DNA from: UBA4615 sp046046245
GTDB lineage: Bacteria; Pseudomonadota; Gammaproteobacteria; Burkholderiales; Burkholderiaceae_E
DNA length: 64,000 bases
Assembly: GCA_046046245.1 (NCBI GenBank)
Contig: JBJOKE010000037.1
Location: 1 to 64,000, forward strand
Direction: 5' to 3'
Shown here: positions 42,850 to 51,266 of the stretch, one piece after another
How positions within the stretch are numbered: position 1 is the first letter of the stretch
Layout: every line of letters starts with the position of its first letter
Notes under the pieces: model-generated
Database searches by the model: none
Told to the model about the DNA's origin: nothing
The model's input: the letters and a program-made list of their open reading frames with translations, nothing else
Program-made: the position numbers and the translations under genes

Positions 42850-43316
42850 GGGCCGGGCTCGCCGGCCGCGCCGCGACGACCGCGTCGCGCGGCGGCGAGG
42901 AACCCGTCGCGCATCCGCACCAGGTGGGCGTCGAGCGCGTCGAAGTCGGCGGGCGCATAGTCGAGGAATGCGCGCCGGCAATAGGCGACGTGCTCGTGGA
43001 AGACCCGCCGGAACTCGGCGTCGCCCGCCTCGGTCAGCCGCACGATCACGCTGCGCCGGTCCTCCGGCGGTACCACGCGCTCGACGAAGCCGCGCTGGAC
43101 CAGACGGTCGACCACGCCGGTGAGCGTGCCCTTGGTGATCAGCGTCGCGCGCCCGAGCGCCTTCGAGGTCATGCCCGGCGTGTTGCCCAGCGTGGCGATC
43201 ACGTCGAACTGCGCGGGCGTGAGTCCGAGTTCGCGGACGTGCCGACCCGACAGGCGCTCGAAGGCCTGGTAGGTCTCGGACAGGATCCGCAGGGAGCGCT
43301 GGTACCGTTCGCCCAT
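42687..43316 (-). CDS. MarR-family transcriptional regulator with extended C-terminus
   Basis: 209-residue frame. Residues 1-150 form a normal MarR winged helix: LTPAQFDVIATLGNTPGMTSKALGRATLITKGTLTGVVDRL is the recognition region and VPPEDRRSVIVRLTEAG the wing. The usual family length is 140-170; after GFLAAARRGRRG the sequence becomes Arg/Ala/Ser-rich and runs 163 bp into the convergent cytochrome b561 gene. This tail is probably a read-through caused by a lost stop or a recent frameshift near 42870-42900, but the frame itself is open. The effector is unknown. Confidence 0.8.
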   Translation of the reverse strand: MGERYQRSLRILSETYQAFERLSGRHVRELGLTPAQFDVIATLGNTPGMTSKALGRATLITKGTLTGVVDRLVQRGFVERVVPPEDRRSVIVRLTEAGDAEFRRVFHEHVAYCRRAFLDYAPADFDALDAHLVRMRDGFLAAARRGRRGAAGEPGPQRTSQATAAPQAAAITSARTRSATSSRLGGKAPSKGASPEIIGRTRSRPLPKR

Positions 43317-43418
43317 CTCGTGCCGTGTTACCGCGACATCGCGGACGCACAGCCTCTCAAGGCCGGGCCGTGCCCGGCATCCCGCGGCCGGGGTCGGCCG
43401 CGGGCGGAACGACCGGGA

Positions 43419-43874
43419 TCAGTCGCGACGGAAGTCGTCGTGGCAGCCCTTGCAGGTCGCGGCGGCCGCGCCGAACGCGGTCTTCAGCGCGCCGGCATCG
43501 CCTGCGGCGGCAGGCAGCTTGCCGATCTCGACGACCATCTTGTCGTAGGCGGCCTGGAACTTGGCCGTGTCCTTCCAGATCTCCGGCTTCGCGCGGGTGT
43601 TCAGTCCGGTCTCCGAGCCGGGCGGGAACGCGGCACCCGGCAGCTTCGACAGCGTCGCGACCAGCGCGGCGTTGTCGGCGGCGACCTTCGCGTCGTAGGG
43701 GATGCGGCCGTTGACCATCGCGCCGATGCGGCCGAAGTGCGCGCCGAGCAGCGAGAACGACGACTGTCGGTACTTGATGGCGTCTTCGGGCTTGGCGAAC
43801 TGGGCGCTGGCGGCGAACGGGGTCAGCGCGGCGGCGAAGGCGGCGACGGCGGCGACGGCGAGGATGCGCTTCAT
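43419..43874 (-). CDS. Cytochrome c' / c556-type periplasmic cytochrome
   Basis: 151 residues. The signal peptide (1-24, ending ASAQ) is followed by a four-helix bundle with the single haem-binding motif CKGCHDDF (about 141-148) near the C-terminus, as in class II cytochromes c. EDAIKYRQSSFSLLGAHF matches the first helix of cytochrome c'. Possible roles are NO binding or electron transfer with the b561 encoded nearby. It lies upstream of marR on the same strand with a 102-bp gap. Confidence 0.9.
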   Translation of the reverse strand: MKRILAVAAVAAFAAALTPFAASAQFAKPEDAIKYRQSSFSLLGAHFGRIGAMVNGRIPYDAKVAADNAALVATLSKLPGAAFPPGSETGLNTRAKPEIWKDTAKFQAAYDKMVVEIGKLPAAAGDAGALKTAFGAAAATCKGCHDDFRRD

Positions 43875-43964
43875 GGAGTCTCCGTGAGGAAAAGTCGGAC
43901 CGTGGGGTGGGCCAATGGGGGGGGTGGGGCGATCGGTTCGGGGGCCGACCGTCCTGACGGGAAC

Positions 43965-43980
43965 CGTTCTAACGCGAACG
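43965..43980. promoter_or_regulatory. Inverted repeat upstream of cytochrome c' (candidate MarR-type operator)
   Basis: CGTTC-TAACGC-GAACG, a 5-6-5 inverted repeat in the 203-bp gap between the cytochrome c' start and the purB stop, about 90 bp before the cytochrome c' ATG. It sits in locally AT-richer DNA. The adjacent MarR-family regulator is a candidate ligand; this is speculative. The rest of the gap holds nothing I recognise. Confidence 0.3.
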
Positions 43981-44077
43981 ATCTTAACAGCGTGCCCGGC
44001 GGAATGTCATCACATGGGCGTCCCGCCACCGGGGGGCGGTCCGGCCGGACGGCGCACCGCCCGGGCCGCCGCCGGTC

Positions 44078-45475
44078 TCAGACCCGCCGCGCCAGCTCGG
44101 CCGCCTTGCCGACGTAGCCCGCCGGCGTCATCGCCCGAAGGCGCGCCTTCGCGTCGTCGGGAATCGCCAGGCCGTCGACGAAGGCGGCGAGCGCCTCCGC
44201 GCTGATGCCCTTGCCCCGTGTGAGCTCCTTGAGCTGCTCGTAGGGGTTGGGCACGCCATAGCGGCGCATCACCGTCTGCACCGGCTCCGCGAGCACCTCC
44301 CAGCAGGCGTCGAGGTCCTCCGCGAGGCGGGCCGGGTTGACCTCGAGCTTGCGCAGGCCGCGCAGGCAGGCGTCCCAGGCGAGCAGCGTATGGCCGAAGG
44401 CGTTGCCGACGTTGCGCAGCACGGTCGAGTCCGTCAGGTCGCGCTGCCAGCGCGAGACCGGCAGCTTGTCGGCGAGGAAGCGCAGCAGCGCGTTGGCCAC
44501 GCCGAGGTTGCCCTCGGAGTTCTCGAAGTCGATCGGGTTGACCTTGTGCGGCATCGTCGACGAGCCGATCTCGCCCGCCTTCAGCTTCTGCTTGAAGTAG
44601 CCGACCGAGATGTAGCCCCAGATGTCGCGATCGAGGTCGATCAGGATGGTGTTGGTCCGCGCGATCGCGTCGAACAGCTCGGCCATCCAGTCGTGAGGCT
44701 CGATCTGGATCGTCCAGGGATTGAAGCCCAGTCCGAGCGCGCCCTCGACGACACCCTTCGAGAACGCCTCCCAGTCGACGTCCGGACAGGCCGACAGGTG
44801 CGCGTTGAAGTTGCCGACCGCGCCGTTCATCTTCGCGCTCGGCCGCACCGCGGCGAGCCGTTCGCGCGCGAGCCTGAGCCGGGCGACGACGTTGGCGATC
44901 TCCTTGCCGAGCGTGGTCGGCGACGCGGGCTGCCCGTGCGTGCGCGAGAGCATCGGCAGCTCGGCGTGCGCGTGCGCCATCCCGCGCAGCTGCGCGATCA
45001 CCGCGTCGAGCGCCGGCAGCAGCACGGCGTCGCGCGCGGCCGAGTACATCAGCGCATGCGAGGTGTTGTTGATGTCCTCGGAGGTGCAGGCGAAGTGGAT
45101 GAACTCCGAGGCGCGCTCGAGCTCGGCGTCGCCCGCCACGCGCTCCTTCAGGAAATACTCCACCGCCTTCACGTCGTGGTTCGTCACCGCCTCGATCGCC
45201 TTGACCCGTGCGGCCTCGGCGGCGCCGAAGCCGTCGGCGATCGCACGCAGCCGCGCACGGGCCCCGTCGCCGAAGCGCGGCAGCTCGGGCAGCCCGAGGT
45301 CGGACAGCGCGATCAGCCACTCGACCTCGACCTTCACGCGGTGGCGCACGAAGGCCGCCTCGGACAGCAGCGGGCGCAGCGCGGCCACGCGCGACGCGTA
45401 ACGGCCGTCGAGGGGCGAGAGGGCGTCGAGCTCGAAGGCGGTCGACGACGGGGCGGAGTCGGGTGTGGCGCTCAT
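44078..45475 (-). CDS. purB: Adenylosuccinate lyase
   Basis: 465-residue lyase acting twice in purine synthesis (SAICAR to AICAR, adenylosuccinate to AMP), both releasing fumarate. SPLDGRYA is the PurB N-terminal signature; TSEDINNTSHALM and SRTHGQPASPTTLGKE carry active-site residues, and GSSTMPHKVNPIDFENSEGN is the fumarase/lyase superfamily signature loop with the catalytic Ser. The length is normal. Divergent from the GST at 45545. Confidence 0.97.
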   Translation of the reverse strand: MSATPDSAPSSTAFELDALSPLDGRYASRVAALRPLLSEAAFVRHRVKVEVEWLIALSDLGLPELPRFGDGARARLRAIADGFGAAEAARVKAIEAVTNHDVKAVEYFLKERVAGDAELERASEFIHFACTSEDINNTSHALMYSAARDAVLLPALDAVIAQLRGMAHAHAELPMLSRTHGQPASPTTLGKEIANVVARLRLARERLAAVRPSAKMNGAVGNFNAHLSACPDVDWEAFSKGVVEGALGLGFNPWTIQIEPHDWMAELFDAIARTNTILIDLDRDIWGYISVGYFKQKLKAGEIGSSTMPHKVNPIDFENSEGNLGVANALLRFLADKLPVSRWQRDLTDSTVLRNVGNAFGHTLLAWDACLRGLRKLEVNPARLAEDLDACWEVLAEPVQTVMRRYGVPNPYEQLKELTRGKGISAEALAAFVDGLAIPDDAKARLRAMTPAGYVGKAAELARRV

Positions 45476-45544
45476 GGAGGCGCGATCCTAGCACCGGCGC
45501 CCGCGTGCGATATAGTTGACGGCCCCTTACAGTGAAGCCGCAGA

Positions 45545-46159
45545 ATGAAGCTGATCGGATCCGACGGGAGCCCGTACGTTCGCAAGGTGCGGGTCGTGCT
45601 CGCCGAGAAGAAGATCGACTACCGGTTCGAGCGCGAGGACGTCTGGTCGCCGCAGTCGACCATCGGCGAATCGAACCCGCTCGGCAAGGTGCCGACGCTG
45701 ATCACCGACGACGGTGCCGCGGTCTTCGATTCCCGGGTGATCGTCGAGTACCTCGACACGGTCACCCCGATCCACCGGCTGATCCCCCCGTCGGGCCGCT
45801 CGCGCGTCGAGGTCCGCTGCTGGGAGGCCCTGTGCGACGGCCTGCTCGACGCGGCCATCCTCGCGCGGCTGGAGAACAACCGCCCCGATCCCGCCACCCG
45901 CAGCGCGGCCTGGATCGAGCGGCAGCTCGGCAAGATCGACGGTACGCTCGATGCGATGGCGCGCGGCCTCGGCGACAAGCCGTTCTGCTGCGAGGGCAAG
46001 TATTCGCTCGCCGACATCGCGTTCGGCTGCGCGCTCGGCTACCTGGACTACCGCTTCCCGCAGATCGACTGGCGCTCGAAGCACCCGAACCTCGAGAAGC
46101 ACGCGGCCAGGCTGTTCGTGCGGCCGGCCTTCGCCGAGACGGCGCCGCCGGCCGCCTGA
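45545..46159 (+). CDS. Glutathione S-transferase family protein (YibF-like)
   Basis: 204 residues. The N-terminal thioredoxin domain MKLIGSDGSPYVRKVRVVLAEKKIDYRF and the NPLGKVPTLITDDGAAVFDSRVIVEYLD block are typical of the YibF/GstB-like group with an N-terminal Ser as thiol-stabilising residue. The C-terminal helical domain contains YSLADIAFGCALGYLDYRFP. The physiological substrate is unknown. Convergent with the next gene, 7 bp apart. Confidence 0.9.
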   Translation: MKLIGSDGSPYVRKVRVVLAEKKIDYRFEREDVWSPQSTIGESNPLGKVPTLITDDGAAVFDSRVIVEYLDTVTPIHRLIPPSGRSRVEVRCWEALCDGLLDAAILARLENNRPDPATRSAAWIERQLGKIDGTLDAMARGLGDKPFCCEGKYSLADIAFGCALGYLDYRFPQIDWRSKHPNLEKHAARLFVRPAFAETAPPAA

Positions 46160-46166
46160 GCGCGGC

Positions 46167-47765
46167 TCAGACCGGCGCGAACGAGTCCGGCCGCGCCTGG
46201 GACCAGAACGTCCGGTAGACCGGCGCGTCGGCCTCGCCGTCGAGCAGCTCGCCCGGCTGCAGCGACGGATACAGCGTCGACAGCAGCCGGATCTCGTGCG
46301 GCGACACGCGCCGCATGATGTGGTGGGTCCGCAGCTGCGACGGATGCTGCAGCCCCGCGGCCGCGACCAGCTCGGCCAGCGCCCGCAGCGTGTTGCGGTG
46401 GAAGTTGAACACCCGCGTGGCCTTGTCCTCGACCACCAGCGCGCGCTGACGCGTCGGATCCTGCGTGGCCACGCCGGTCGGGCAGCGGTCGGTGTGGCAG
46501 CTCATCGACTGGATGCAGCCCAGCGCGAACATGAAGCCCCGCGCGCTGTTGCACCAGTCGGCGCCGAAGGCCATCGTCCGCGCGAGGTCGAAGCCGCTGG
46601 TGAGCTTGCCGGCCGCGCCCAGCCGCACGCGCTCGCGCAGCCCGAGCCCCACCAGCGTGTCGTGGACCAGCCGCAGCCCGTCCTGCATCGGCGTGCCCAG
46701 CCGGTCGATGAACTCGGCGGGTGCCGCGCCCGTGCCACCCTCCTTGCCGTCGACGACGATGAAGTCCGGCACGATGCCGGTCTCGAGCATCGCCTTGGCG
46801 ATCGCGAACCACTCCCAGGGGTGGCCGATGGCGAGCTTGAAGCCGGTGGGCTTGCCGCCCGACAGCGTGCGCAGCCGCTCGACGAAGCCGAGCAGCTCGA
46901 TCGGCGTGGCGAAGGCCGAGTGCCTCGCCGGCGACACGCAGTCGACGCCGACCGGCACGCCGCGCGCCTGCGCGATCTCGGCGCTGACCTTCGGGCCGGG
47001 CAGCACGCCGCCGTGGCCGGGCTTCGCCCCCTGCGAGAGCTTCACCTCGATCATCCTCACCTGCGGATCGAGCGCGTTCTCGACGAAGCGCTCGGGATCG
47101 AAGCGGCCCTCGGCGTCGCGGCAGCCGAAATAGCCCGAGCCGATCTCCCAGATCAGGTCACCGCCGTTCGCGCGATGGTGGACCGAGATCGAGCCCTCGC
47201 CGGTGTCGTGCGCGAAGCCGCCGCGCTTCGCGCCCGCGTTCAGCGCGCGGATCGCGTTGGCCGAGAGCGCGCCGAAGCTCATCGCCGAGATGTTGAAGAC
47301 CGACGCGTCGTAGGGCTGCGTGCACGCGGCACCGCCGATCCGGACGCGGAAATCGTGCGAGGCGACCGGCGCGGGCGAGATCGAGTGGTTGATCCATTCG
47401 AAGCCCGACGCATAGGCGTCGAGCTGCGTGCCGAACGGCCGCTTGTCGAGCTCCTGCTTCGCGCGCTGGTAGACGATCGCGCGCTGCTCGCGCGAGAACG
47501 GCACGGCCTCGGTGTCGGACTCGATCAGGTACTGGCGGATCTCGGGCCGGATCGACTCGAAGAGGAAACGGACGTGGCCGAGGATCGGGTAGTTGCGCAG
47601 GATCGAGTGCCGCGCCTGAAGCAGGTCGGCGATGCCCAGCACGAGCAGCGCGCCGGCGACGACGGCGGGCGCGACCGGCAGCGAGCCCGCGATCGCCGCC
47701 ATGCCGAGCACGGGCGTGGCGACCGCGGCGGCCGCGAGAGGCAGGAAACGCAGGTGACGGTGCAT
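46167..47765 (-). CDS. FMN-binding glutamate synthase-family membrane protein
   Basis: 532 residues. Two N-terminal hydrophobic segments (about 8-48) anchor the protein; the remainder is a GltB-type FMN/iron-sulfur domain: FNISAMSFGALSANAIRALN (about 138-157), GAKPGHGGVLPG, the FMN-binding DFIVVDGKEGGTGAAP, and the 3Fe-4S-like Cys cluster CIQSMSCHTDRCPTGVA. It has no glutaminase domain, so it is not complete glutamate synthase; the family's reaction is unproven. It lies 64 bp after mnmA on the same strand. Confidence 0.85.
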   Translation of the reverse strand: MHRHLRFLPLAAAAVATPVLGMAAIAGSLPVAPAVVAGALLVLGIADLLQARHSILRNYPILGHVRFLFESIRPEIRQYLIESDTEAVPFSREQRAIVYQRAKQELDKRPFGTQLDAYASGFEWINHSISPAPVASHDFRVRIGGAACTQPYDASVFNISAMSFGALSANAIRALNAGAKRGGFAHDTGEGSISVHHRANGGDLIWEIGSGYFGCRDAEGRFDPERFVENALDPQVRMIEVKLSQGAKPGHGGVLPGPKVSAEIAQARGVPVGVDCVSPARHSAFATPIELLGFVERLRTLSGGKPTGFKLAIGHPWEWFAIAKAMLETGIVPDFIVVDGKEGGTGAAPAEFIDRLGTPMQDGLRLVHDTLVGLGLRERVRLGAAGKLTSGFDLARTMAFGADWCNSARGFMFALGCIQSMSCHTDRCPTGVATQDPTRQRALVVEDKATRVFNFHRNTLRALAELVAAAGLQHPSQLRTHHIMRRVSPHEIRLLSTLYPSLQPGELLDGEADAPVYRTFWSQARPDSFAPV

Positions 47766-47829
47766 CGACGGGCTCCGCGGCGGACCGGGCGCGCCGAGTG
47801 TAGCCCGGCCGCGCGACCGGGCGTCGGCC

Positions 47830-48960
47830 TCAGGCCGCGACCGTCTCGGTCGCGGCCGACGCGATCACGCCGCCGCCCAGGCAGACCTCGCCCGAATAGA
47901 CCACCGCCGACTGCCCCGGCGTGACGGCCCACTGCGGCGCGTCGAAGTCGAGCTCGAAGGCACCCGGGTCGCGTTCGTCGATCCGCAGCCGGCACGGTGC
48001 GTCGGATTGCCGGTAGCGGGTCTTCGCGCCGAGCACCGCGCCCGGTCCGGGCGGCGCGCCGGCGATCCAGTGCGCGTCCGCCGCCCGCAGCGTGCCGGCG
48101 AGCAGCCACGGATGGTCGTGGCCCTGCACCACGTACAGCGTGTTGCTCGCCATGTCCTTGCGCGCGACGTACCAGGCCTCGCCGCTGCCGGCCTTCTGGC
48201 CGCCGACGCCGATGCCCTTCCTCTGCCCGAGCGTGTAGAACGCGAGCCCGACGTGCTCGCCGACGCGGCGGCCGTCGTCGGCGAGGATCGGGCCGGGCGA
48301 GGTCGGCAGGTAGCGGTTCAGGAACTCGCGGAACGGCCGCTCGCCGATGAAGCAGATGCCGGTGGAGTCCTTCTTGGCGGCCACCGGCAGCCCGATCCGC
48401 GCGGCGATGGCGCGGACCTCGGTCTTCGGCAGCTCGCCCACGGGGAACACCGCGCGCGCGAGCTGGGCCTGCGACAGCCGGTGCAGGAAGTAGCTCTGGT
48501 CCTTGGTGACGTCGAGGCCGCGCAGCAGCGCGTGGCGCATGCCGCCCTCGGCCGCCGCGTCGGGCACGTGCCGCACCCGCGCGTAATGGCCGGTCGCGAT
48601 GAAGTCGGCGCCCATCCGCATCGCGTGGTCGAGGAACGCCTTGAACTTGATCTCCGCGTTGCACAGCACGTCGGGATTCGGCGTGCGGCCGGCCGAGTAT
48701 TCGCGCAGGAACTCGGCGAACACCCGGTCCCTGTAGTCGGCCGCGAAGTTCACCGCCTCGATGTCGATGCCGATCACGTCGGCCACGGAGGCGGCGTCGA
48801 GCCAGTCCTGCCGCGTCGAGCAGTACTCGGAATCGTCGTCGTCCTCCCAGTTCTTCATGAACAGGCCGACCACGTCCCAGCCCTGCTCCTTGAGCAGCCA
48901 GGCCGAGACCGCGGAATCGACGCCGCCGGACAGGCCGACGACGATGCGCCGCCCGCTCAC
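47830..48960 (-). CDS. mnmA: tRNA-specific 2-thiouridylase MnmA
   Basis: 376-residue enzyme that adds sulfur to U34 of tRNA-Lys, -Glu and -Gln. The PP-loop GLSGGVDSAVSAWLL lies at about 9-23. The catalytic Cys pair is in NPDVLCNAEIKF (about 105) and STGICFIGERPFREFL (about 203), and GQRKGIGVGG follows. The GTG start overlaps the NUDIX stop in GTGA, so the two genes are coupled. Confidence 0.96.
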   Translation of the reverse strand: MSGRRIVVGLSGGVDSAVSAWLLKEQGWDVVGLFMKNWEDDDDSEYCSTRQDWLDAASVADVIGIDIEAVNFAADYRDRVFAEFLREYSAGRTPNPDVLCNAEIKFKAFLDHAMRMGADFIATGHYARVRHVPDAAAEGGMRHALLRGLDVTKDQSYFLHRLSQAQLARAVFPVGELPKTEVRAIAARIGLPVAAKKDSTGICFIGERPFREFLNRYLPTSPGPILADDGRRVGEHVGLAFYTLGQRKGIGVGGQKAGSGEAWYVARKDMASNTLYVVQGHDHPWLLAGTLRAADAHWIAGAPPGPGAVLGAKTRYRQSDAPCRLRIDERDPGAFELDFDAPQWAVTPGQSAVVYSGEVCLGGGVIASAATETVAA

Positions 48961-49472
48961 GGGGCCGCGCGCGGCCCGTCCGCGTCGGAGGCCGGGCGCG
49001 GGTCGATCGCGTCCGGCGAGGTCCAGATCAGGTCGAGAGGGAAGCGCCGGCCGGCGAGCCAGTCCCGCACCGTGCGCTCGACCGCCGGGCTGCGGTGGCG
49101 CTCGGGCGCCGCGAGGATCTCGTCGGGCGTCATCCAGAGCGCACGGACGATGCCGGTGTCCAGCGGTCGCGCGGGGTCGTGCGACAGGGGTCGGCAGACG
49201 AACGCGTGGCGCAGGTACGTCACGTCGACCCCTTCCCTGGCGCTGCGGTAGCGGGCCATGTAGAGCCCGAGCAGCGCCACCGGCTCGACCTGCCAGCCGG
49301 TTTCCTCGAGGGTCTCGCGGACGGCCGCCCGCTCGAGCGACTCGCCCGGATCGAGGTGCCCGGCGGGCTGGTTCAGTCGCAGCCCCTCCGCGGTGTGCTC
49401 CTCGACCATCAGCAGCCGGCCGTCGCGCTCGACGACGGCGGCGACCGTCGAATTGGGTTTCCAGTAGGCCAT
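48957..49472 (-). CDS. NUDIX hydrolase (NudJ-like phosphatase)
   Basis: 171 residues. The Nudix box GHLDPGESLERAAVRETLEETGW (about 38-60) matches Gx5Ex7REUxEExGU. WKPNSTVAAVVERDGRLLMVEE at the N-terminus is typical of NudJ, which hydrolyses HMP-pyrophosphate and nucleoside di/triphosphates. Overlaps mnmA by 4 bp, an arrangement shared with many proteobacteria. Confidence 0.92.
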   Translation of the reverse strand: MAYWKPNSTVAAVVERDGRLLMVEEHTAEGLRLNQPAGHLDPGESLERAAVRETLEETGWQVEPVALLGLYMARYRSAREGVDVTYLRHAFVCRPLSHDPARPLDTGIVRALWMTPDEILAAPERHRSPAVERTVRDWLAGRRFPLDLIWTSPDAIDPRPASDADGPRAAP

Positions 49473-49579
49473 TCCGCATTCTAGTCGCCCGGCAATCCCG
49501 ACCTGCGCGTGCCGCCGTGCGGCCGCACCGTCGCCCGGCGCGGTATCCTGCGCGACTTCCGCCCCCGGAGATCCCCCCA

Positions 49580-50695
49580 ATGAAGATCGGAGTGCCGGCC
49601 GAGACGCGCGCCGGCGAGGCGCGCGTCGCCGCGACGCCTGAAACCGTCAAGAAGCTGGTGGCCGCGAAGCACGAGGTGATGGTGCAGGCGGGCGCCGGCG
49701 TCGGCGCGAGCGTGCCCGATGCCGCCTACGAGGCCGTCGGCGCGACGATCGTCGACGCGGCCGCGGCCTTCGCCGCCGAGATGGTCCTGAAGGTGCGCCG
49801 CCCGTCCCCCGACGAGATCGCGCTGATGAAGCCGGGCACCGTCGTCGTCGGCATGCTCGAGCCCTTCGACCGACCCGGCCTCGAGCAGATGGCCGCCGCC
49901 GGCCTCGTCGCGTTCGCGCTCGAGGCCGCGCCCCGGACCACCCGCGCGCAGAGCATGGACGTGCTCTCGTCGCAGGCCAACATCGCCGGCTACAAGGCGG
50001 TGATGGTCGCCGCGAACACCTACCAGCGCTTCATGCCGATGCTGATGACCGCGGCCGGCACGGTGAAGGCCGCGCGCGTCGTGATCCTCGGCGTGGGCGT
50101 CGCGGGCCTGCAGGCCATCGCGACCGCCAAGCGCCTGGGCGCGGTGATCGAGGCGTCCGACGTGCGCCCGCCGGTCAAGGAGCAGGTCGAGTCGCTGGGC
50201 GCGAAGTTCATCGACGTGCCCTACGAGACCGACGAGGAGCGCGAGATCGCCAAGGGCGTCGGCGGCTACGCGCGGCCGATGCCGGAGTCGTGGATGAAGC
50301 GCCAGGCGGCGGCCGTGGCCGAGCGCGTCAAGCAGGCCGACATCGTCATCACCACCGCGCTGATCCCGGGCCGCAAGGCGCCGGTGCTGGTCACCGAGGA
50401 CATGGTGAAGTCGATGAAGCCGGGCTCGGTGATCGTCGACATGGCCGTCGAGCAGGGCGGCAACTGCCCGCTGTCGGAGGCCGGGCAGACCGTGGTGAGG
50501 CACGGCGTGCACATCGTCGGCGAGACCAACCTGCCCGCGCGCGTCGCGGCCGACGCCTCGGCCCTCTACGCGCGCAACGTCATCGACTTCATGAAGCTCG
50601 TCGTCACCGCCGAGGGCACGCTGAAGATCGACCTCGAGGACGACATCGTCAAGGCCTGCCTGGTCGCGCGCGACGGGCAGGTGCTGAGGGCCTGA
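49580..50695 (+). CDS. pntAA: NAD(P) transhydrogenase subunit alpha part 1
   Basis: 371 residues, the soluble NAD(H)-binding domain I of proton-translocating transhydrogenase. MKIGVPAETRAGEARVAATPETV (start) and the NAD fold VVILGVGVAGLQAIATAKRLGAVIEASD (about 173-200) with the mobile-loop region KQADIVITTALIPGRKAP are diagnostic. The alpha subunit is split, as in many alpha- and betaproteobacteria; part 2 follows 2 bp downstream. Confidence 0.95.
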   Translation: MKIGVPAETRAGEARVAATPETVKKLVAAKHEVMVQAGAGVGASVPDAAYEAVGATIVDAAAAFAAEMVLKVRRPSPDEIALMKPGTVVVGMLEPFDRPGLEQMAAAGLVAFALEAAPRTTRAQSMDVLSSQANIAGYKAVMVAANTYQRFMPMLMTAAGTVKAARVVILGVGVAGLQAIATAKRLGAVIEASDVRPPVKEQVESLGAKFIDVPYETDEEREIAKGVGGYARPMPESWMKRQAAAVAERVKQADIVITTALIPGRKAPVLVTEDMVKSMKPGSVIVDMAVEQGGNCPLSEAGQTVVRHGVHIVGETNLPARVAADASALYARNVIDFMKLVVTAEGTLKIDLEDDIVKACLVARDGQVLRA

Positions 50696-50697
50696 GC

Positions 50698-51015
50698 ATG
50701 GAAGCGATCAGTCATACCGTCGTCAACCTGACGATCTTCGTGCTGGCGATCTACGTCGGCTACCACGTGGTCTGGAACGTCACGCCCGCGCTGCACACGC
50801 CGCTGATGGCGGTGACCAACGCGGTCTCGGCGATCGTGATCGTCGGCGCGATGCTCGCGGCGGCGCTCACCGAGACCACCCTCGGCAAGACGATGGGCGT
50901 GGCCGCCGTCGCGCTCGCCGCGGTCAACGTCTTCGGCGGCTTCCTGGTCACGCGCCGGATGCTCGAGATGTTCAAGAAGAAGGAGCCCAAGGCGAAGAAG
51001 GAGGGCGCGCAATGA
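50698..51015 (+). CDS. pntAB: NAD(P) transhydrogenase subunit alpha part 2
   Basis: 105-residue membrane subunit with three helices (about 10-30, 36-57, 65-85); GYHVVWNVTPALHTPLMAVTNAVS is the signature region of the PntA membrane part. A Lys/Glu-rich C-terminus follows. Its stop overlaps the next ATG (ATGA). Confidence 0.95.
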   Translation: MEAISHTVVNLTIFVLAIYVGYHVVWNVTPALHTPLMAVTNAVSAIVIVGAMLAAALTETTLGKTMGVAAVALAAVNVFGGFLVTRRMLEMFKKKEPKAKKEGAQ

Positions 51016-51266
51016 CCGCCCGGGCCTTCGTCGTCCTCCTGCTCGTCACCGTGTTCGCGATCTGGGTCGGCGATTCCGTCGCCCGTGAATACGCGGCACC
51101 CGGCCTGGAGCGCACCTTCGCGGTCCTGGTCGTCGCCGCGTTCATCGTCGCGCCGGCCGCCTGGCTGCTCGAGAAGCTCGGCTGGATCCGAAAGGGCGCG
51201 GTCGACTTCGCCGGCCGGCGCTCGCCGACCGACACCGTCCGCCCGCGCGACGGAGGTGCGGCATGA
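51012..51266 (+). CDS. Small two-helix membrane protein inserted between pntAB and pntB
   Basis: 84 residues of unknown function. Two hydrophobic helices (about 5-20 and 35-55) precede a basic/polar C-terminal tail. It overlaps both neighbours by 4 bp (ATGA at each end), so it is translated with the transhydrogenase genes and is unlikely to be spurious. It is not one of the known transhydrogenase subunits; an accessory or assembly role is possible. Confidence 0.75.
   Translation: MTARAFVVLLLVTVFAIWVGDSVAREYAAPGLERTFAVLVVAAFIVAPAAWLLEKLGWIRKGAVDFAGRRSPTDTVRPRDGGAA

Noticed and set aside
46167..47765. Annotating the FMN protein as glutamate synthase large subunit
   Set aside because: It lacks the glutaminase and C-terminal GXGXG domains and has N-terminal membrane helices.
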